Of a stretch of DNA of 64,000 nt, positions 59,514 to 64,000 are shown one piece after another. The stretch is from Mesotaenium endlicherianum (lineage: Eukaryota; Streptophyta; Zygnematophyceae; Zygnematales; Mesotaeniaceae). The number at the start of each line of letters is the position of its first letter. The first letter of the stretch is position 1. Made by a program: the position numbers and the translations under genes. The notes under the pieces were generated by a model. The model was not told the origin of the DNA. It was given only the letters and a program-made list of their open reading frames with translations, and ran no database searches. The DNA lies in assembly GCA_009602735.1 (NCBI GenBank), contig WELA01002099.1:182134-246133 (forward strand), given 5' to 3'.

Positions 59514-60714
59514 GGTCTTATCCTTATTGATACTTACTTTAAACCGACGAAGGTGCTGAGGTGCTGTTCTGCGGCTTATAAGGGAAAACTAGACTTTGTG
59601 GTGCAAGACGTGCAGTAAAGTGCAGTAGTGCCAGTCAATTGCGGTAAAAGTTTGTCGGGCAATGGGGAGAAAGTGATGGTGAAAAACAGTGAAAAAAGTG
59701 GATTATCATCCTGACTCCTATACATGCGATTTCCGCGAACCACCAAATTAAAGATTGTTTCCAATAACAATATTGGACCAGTGGGGTATGGACGTTTGCA
59801 TTATTTCTACGTACCAGTAGAATTTGGTGCGTTGGGATTAAGCGTACCGCTACAGTAAGGTACTTTGGGTCTATTATTTGGCGTAAAGCATATAGTTTGA
59901 AGCTCGAGCGTATTTTTTTGCGTACGTCTAGAGCTTCGACGTCGAACAGAATTCCGCGTACCGGTAGATCTGGTATGCAAATCGTATTTCCGCCCGTACC
60001 TTTAGAGCTTCGACGTCGAGCAGTCATTCCGCATACCAGCAGAGTCTGCTTTGGTAACGTCTGCCTGGATTTGACATACCACTATGTGATATTCGAGTCG
60101 AATTTTCCGCGTACCAGTACGGTGCAATTTGTGTTTTGGGGATTTTGCCGTGTAACAAAATTTGGCAAGCGCACTTTGTTGAGGGCTGATTGACCGTCAT
60201 CGAGGTTGAGGGGAGAAGGGTCGACCTTTAAAAGCGTTCAGCAGACAAGGACGTAAGTTGGTCGTTGTTGTGTACAGTCAGCTTCGCACCTTTCCAGCAA
60301 CTGAACGACAACAGGGCACCAGACCAGCACCAGAGCATCTTTAACTGCTACGAAGGTTAGTGACTGGTCCAGCTTCTTGAAAGCCAGCTGTTTCTTTATT
60401 TTTCTGCTGGCCTGTTTAACACTGTTCTTCTTCCATAAATGAATCAAGTGAAACATTGACAGTAATTCCTAACTGGCTTTCGTTTGTACCAGAACAGGGT
60501 ATCTTACTTTGTTCTGACGATTCTTCATTCTCATTAGATGGGCGACCTCTTGAAGTGAAAGCCATAGACGAATCCTGTGAGCTTTATTTGTTCCGATTAG
60601 AAGAAGAGCATCCAAGTCGAATTCTGTAGTGTAGTCGATCCCAAATTTCTGTATAATCGAGATTTTGCACAGAGGATAAATTTATCGCTCTAGCTTCTTC
60701 GAAAGGAAGGAATC
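59514..60714. other. Divergent intergenic region with a degenerate repeat array
   Basis: Lies between the decarboxylase (minus) and the dehydrogenase (plus) start codons. No coding seen. The segment 59725-60130 holds repeated CCGCGTACCAGTAG-like units, annotated separately. Confidence 0.6.
59725..60130. repeat. Degenerate repeats around a TTCCGCGTACCAGTAGA-like core
   Basis: Related cores occur near 59731, 59806, 59841, 59945, 59987, 60025 and 60105. Two longer units share AGAGCTTCGACGTCGA followed by CAG and ATTCCGC (at about 59929 and 60004, about 75 bp apart). They could be an old minisatellite or clustered binding sites. Confidence 0.6.
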
Positions 60715-61454
60715 ATGACGGAGGCAGGAGATTACGGGCGTGTAGCTTTCATTGGGCTCGGGGCAATGGGAGGTGGTATGGCTGCTGCATTGGTTCGGAA
60801 GGGCTACTCCGTTGCCGGATTCGACGTAAGCTGTCTCAATAAGCCGTTCCTTGTTCGTTCGTCTTTCAATTACACGATGCCCCAACTTCGTGTTGCGCTA
60901 GTTGGGAGTGCGGGAAATTAAAGTTCCCTCCATGCCATGGCGTAACGCTGGCAGAGGGACCGCAACCCCAATTTTTTTATATTTAAAATTAAAGTAACTC
61001 TTCTATTTAATTACTGCAGGTTTCAGAAGCAGCTCTGGATAGGCTTGCCGCTGCTGGAGGCACGCCAGCTGTCACGCCTGCCCAGGCTTCTGAAGGTGAC
61101 GCATCCAAAAAATTTCGTTTGATAAAAGACCGAGGACTCCGGGGAGCTGCAGCGCTCTTCACGTAGCGGCCAACAAGACTCCCCAACTGACGTGCGAGTG
61201 TGTGGTTGCAAAAAATCAAATTGAGGGCCATATTGTCACCCCTGGAGCACTGGAAGGGAACTGAAAGTGATCCTTATTAGAAATGAGAAGCTAGATCAGT
61301 ACATTAGGCTGGCACGTACAGTGCGCAAGTGGAAGCGAGATCGTTGACACTGGGGGTTTATTTGAGCCGCACTCTCTGCTAACCCACCTCGCGATCCCTG
61401 CTCAACCCCCAAATAAAAAAATCTCAGGGCATTTTACATGCATGGCGTGGGCGT

Positions 61455-61511
<57 letters not shown>

Positions 61512-63568
61512 AATATGTATGCCATCAAATATGCTCTCCACGTAGACATCTCTAGGTAAACATGTGTACGTGTACATACTCGGAGGTGTCCTCAGACTGA
61601 GCCGCTCCCCAGGCGGTGCCAAAGCTGCCAAAGCTGAGGCCTCGGTTCTCCCCACCACCTCCGGTACCTTGCAAGCAACTCCCAATGGACACATGGCGCG
61701 CAGCCAGCAGCCAGCAGCTGCGCTCGCTGAGTGCATGCGATAGTCTGCAGACGTCAAGTGTGTGCGCTGACTGGGCCGATGCATGGGGGCGAGCGGGTGC
61801 GCGCATGTGCGCAGGCGCGCGCGCTCTCGTCATCATGGTGGCGACGGCGCAGCAGGCGGAGGACGTTCTCTTCGGGCCCTCGGGCGCAGCGCCAGGTGTC
61901 GCATGCGCTAGCCCTTATGGACTTCCTCTTTTGCTTGTTCTCGCCTTCTGATTGGTTTCCACCCTCTGAATTCTTCCCTCCCCGATGCGTCTTTCTGCGG
62001 TGCGGCTCCATACAAGTGGAAGTTACTCAAACAAAAAGAGGAGGCAGAAGATGTGTCATGCATCGCGAGGATCACGTGGAGCCCTGCTCAGCACAAACAG
62101 AACTGGAATCTGATTTTTTTCTAAAATCTGCTATGAGTATATTTGGGGAGGGGCAAGGGGCTGGACGGGGGAGAAGAAGAGAGGTGAAAGAGAACTATAA
62201 GTCTGCCCTGCAGAATATCCGACATATATCCACATATTTGCATTATAATATGTATCACATATTTGAAAGTATGTAGGACATGATGACATGAATAGATTAT
62301 GTACGCATGGGGTGAGAAACGAACAGCAGGAATGGCTGGTGCGCACTCAGTCCGCCTGCACAGCGCCTGCTCAGCCATCAGCCACAGCAGGGGCAGGGCG
62401 CTGGCAACAGAGTGGACACTTAGGAGACCCAGCAGCGCCTCTGAATGGGCCCCTTGGCACTGAGGGCTCAACCATCTAACCTTTCTTCTCTCTCCTCTCC
62501 TCTCCTCTAGGACACACGCACCCGGCTGCTGCTGCTGCTGCTGCTGCTGCTAGTGGTGGTGGTCGTGGAGTTTTGACGCAAACTGATAGAGGTGAGAGGG
62601 GGCGAGGGAGGGGGGGGAGGGCAGGGCTGAGGAGCGGGGCAGTGGTGCTACTGTGCTCGACGGTGCCGCCCACGTACGCGCGCTCCCTTCATCAGCGCCT
62701 CTCTGGTACCCCCCTTCCCACCCCCCCTCGCTCCCCTTACCCCCCTCCCCCCCTCTCGCCTCGGGCACCCCTCCTCCCCTCCTATCCCCTCCCCTCCACT
62801 TCAGCCAGGGGGGACAGGGCTTGCAGGGGTTTGGGGTGCCAGGTGTTGGGATTTTGGGTGTTCGTCTTGCTGGGCCAGCTGTTGGGGGCGCACGCGTCTC
62901 GTCGGAGCACAGACAGGCAGACCGACAGACAGACAGAGAAGAGAGACAGAAACATTGACTGACAGGCAAACTGATTGATAGAACGCACAGACAGACAGAC
63001 AGAAAGACAGACAGGCAGGCAGGCAGAGCAACAGCCGGACAGACAGACAGACTGCCGGGCAAACAGACGGATGGGCAGAGAGGCGCAGCTCCTGATTGTG
63101 GGGTCCCGTGTGCGCGCCACCACCAAGTGGCTGCATGCCGCGACAAAGCATGGCCACAGGCACTTGCACTCATGAGCTATGTGCATGTGCCGACGCGGCG
63201 TGACCCCATGCGTGATTGGCGGGCCTGCTCCCTGCAGCTGCCAGGTGCCTTCCCTGTCTGTCCTCTGCCCACCACTTGGACAGACGGTGAGATGAGCGCC
63301 AAGCGACAGCCAACAAGCAAGTACACGTGGCAGGCAGCTGAGACTCGCTGCATGTCGTGCAAGAGCGTTAGGGTGTGCGTGGATGCGCGCAGGGGTGCGT
63401 GCGAGTGTGTGCGTGTGTGTGTGCGTGTGTGTGTGTGTATAAGAAACAGAGAGGGAGAGATCAGTCACCTTGACCTGCGCGGATGGACTACGTGCAGGGG
63501 CGGGCGTGGAGGTGGTGGACGCGCCCGTGTCCGGTGGAACCGCGCGCGCCGCCGCCGCCTCCCTCACC
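60715..63568 (+). CDS. Beta-hydroxyacid dehydrogenase (L-threonate dehydrogenase-like), 5' part
   Basis: Five exons: 60715-60825, 61020-61095, 61815-61895, 62625-62705, 63498-63568. All junctions are GT-AG and all phases fit, giving 140 residues so far; the gene runs past the right edge or into unrecognised exons. The protein begins with a Rossmann NAD(P) loop, VAFIGLGAMGGGMAAALVRK (GxGxMG), continues VSEAALDRLAAAGGTP, then LVIMVATAQQAEDVLFGPSG, VVLLCSTVPPTYA and VEVVDAPVSGGTARAAA, the substrate-binding signature DAPVSGG. The pattern fits the L-threonate/3-hydroxyisobutyrate dehydrogenase group. In plants such a domain also opens a large multidomain protein with a class-II aldolase-like end, which the missing 3' part could decide. 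The ATG at 60715 directly precedes the Rossmann fold, so no long transit peptide is present. Confidence 0.88.
61458..61509 (+). repeat. AC microsatellite in intron 2 of the dehydrogenase
   Basis: About 52 bp of uninterrupted AC. Confidence 0.95.
62522..62553 (+). repeat. CTG trinucleotide repeat in intron 3 of the dehydrogenase
   Basis: About ten GCT/CTG units in a row, upstream of exon 4. Confidence 0.9.
62915..63055 (+). repeat. ACAG tetranucleotide-rich tract in intron 4
   Basis: Imperfect CAGA/CAGG repeats over about 140 bp in intron 4 of the dehydrogenase gene. Confidence 0.85.
63410..63440 (+). repeat. GT microsatellite in intron 4
   Basis: Short imperfect GT tract upstream of exon 5. 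Confidence 0.8.
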
Positions 63569-64000
63569 GTCAGTCTCCCTCCCTCCCTGCCTGCCTGCTT
63601 CTCTGTCTCTCTCTCTCCCTCCCTCCATGTCTCGGTCTCTTGCACCTTCTCTTTATCCCTTTCCCTCCCCCTTGAGTGCTCTCCCTGCCTGCTGTATCTC
63701 CTCTCTCTACGCCACATGGAGGTTGTTTCCCCGCCCCTGCCCCTGCCTCTGCCCCTGCCGTTGCTGCTGCTGCTGCTGCGGCACCGCCGCAGCCGCTGCT
63801 GCACCAATCGACGAACCATGAGAGGAAGCAACCCGTCTCGTATGCTCCTGCAGTTCCTGTCAATTCGGTACACACATGCTGCCCGGACCTTCTCAAGAAG
63901 CCTCGGACAGGAGTAGCGGCAGCAGCTGCACGCAGCAGCAAGAGTCTTAGTGGTAAGGGGATGCCAGGTGTACGTGTGCGGGGGGGGCACGGGGTTGGGG
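63569..64000. other. Intron 5 or later part of the dehydrogenase gene
   Basis: CT-rich sequence with a CTG-rich stretch near 63760. I could not find the next expected exon (which would continue after the DAPVSGG exon), so it probably lies beyond the window. Confidence 0.5.

Noticed and set aside
62915-63055. CRISPR-like spaced repeat
   Set aside because: Simple ACAG/CAGG tetranucleotide repeats without unique spacers, inside an intron of a eukaryotic gene.

Overview
This is a eukaryotic nuclear window, most likely from a streptophyte (charophyte) green alga. Three things point that way. The host genes are split by GT-AG introns and resemble plant versions (a DHH1/RH6-8-12 DEAD-box helicase, mitochondrial-type bL25 and bL28, a plastid/bacterial-type Orn/Lys/Arg decarboxylase). 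The retroelements include chromodomain Ty3/gypsy types. One retroelement carries a cytosine-5 DNA methyltransferase, an arrangement reported from charophytes and dinoflagellates. The species assignment is inference.

Layout: about 1-44,356 is a dense nest of LTR retrotransposons. I use working names. Family L (LTR about 712-731 bp) is a non-coding LARD-like element at 2308-7008, plus one LTR at the left edge. Family A (LTR about 720 bp, TGTAATG...TTTCA) is a Ty3/gypsy element with a chromodomain-like end and five copies: A1 minus, broken, 511-8980; A2 minus, 10241-14286, intact ends, pol replaced by an unknown domain; A3 plus, 23744-28803; A4 plus, 28804-34154; A5 minus, 40864-44356. A solo LTR-A lies at 32586-33305. 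Family B (LTR 503 bp) is a chromovirus: B1 minus, 34155-40863, nearly complete; B2 plus, about 18351-21825, partial; a solo LTR at 7381-7883. Family C is a gag and LTR remnant at 22044-23743 with three 5S-rRNA-like promoter modules. Family D, on the plus strand from about 8981 and interrupted by A2, encodes gag, protease, a DNA C5-methyltransferase and the start of RT, then switches in frame into family B sequence near 18,350.

Target-site duplications order several insertions: ATTGA around A2, CCTTA around the 7.4-kb solo LTR, GACAG around the 32.6-kb solo LTR. A2 landed in D; L and solo LTR-B landed in A1; solo LTR-A landed in A4. Single nonsense or frameshift changes disable almost every coding region. 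B1 and A4 retain -1 frameshift sites at the gag end.

44,357-64,000 is a host-gene region rich in microsatellites: the helicase (minus, 51836-48507, one exon apparently lost in a 31-N gap), bL25m (minus, 54806-53290) and bL28m (plus, 55556-56336) sharing a 749-bp divergent promoter region, the intronless decarboxylase (minus, 59513-57639), and the 5' part of a beta-hydroxyacid (L-threonate-like) dehydrogenase gene (plus, from 60715) running off the right edge.

The most notable system is the methyltransferase-bearing retroelement at 14.3-18.35 kb. Next are the gag fusion of unknown function in A2 and the 5S-like triple module. All statements come from reading the sequence; no database search was done.
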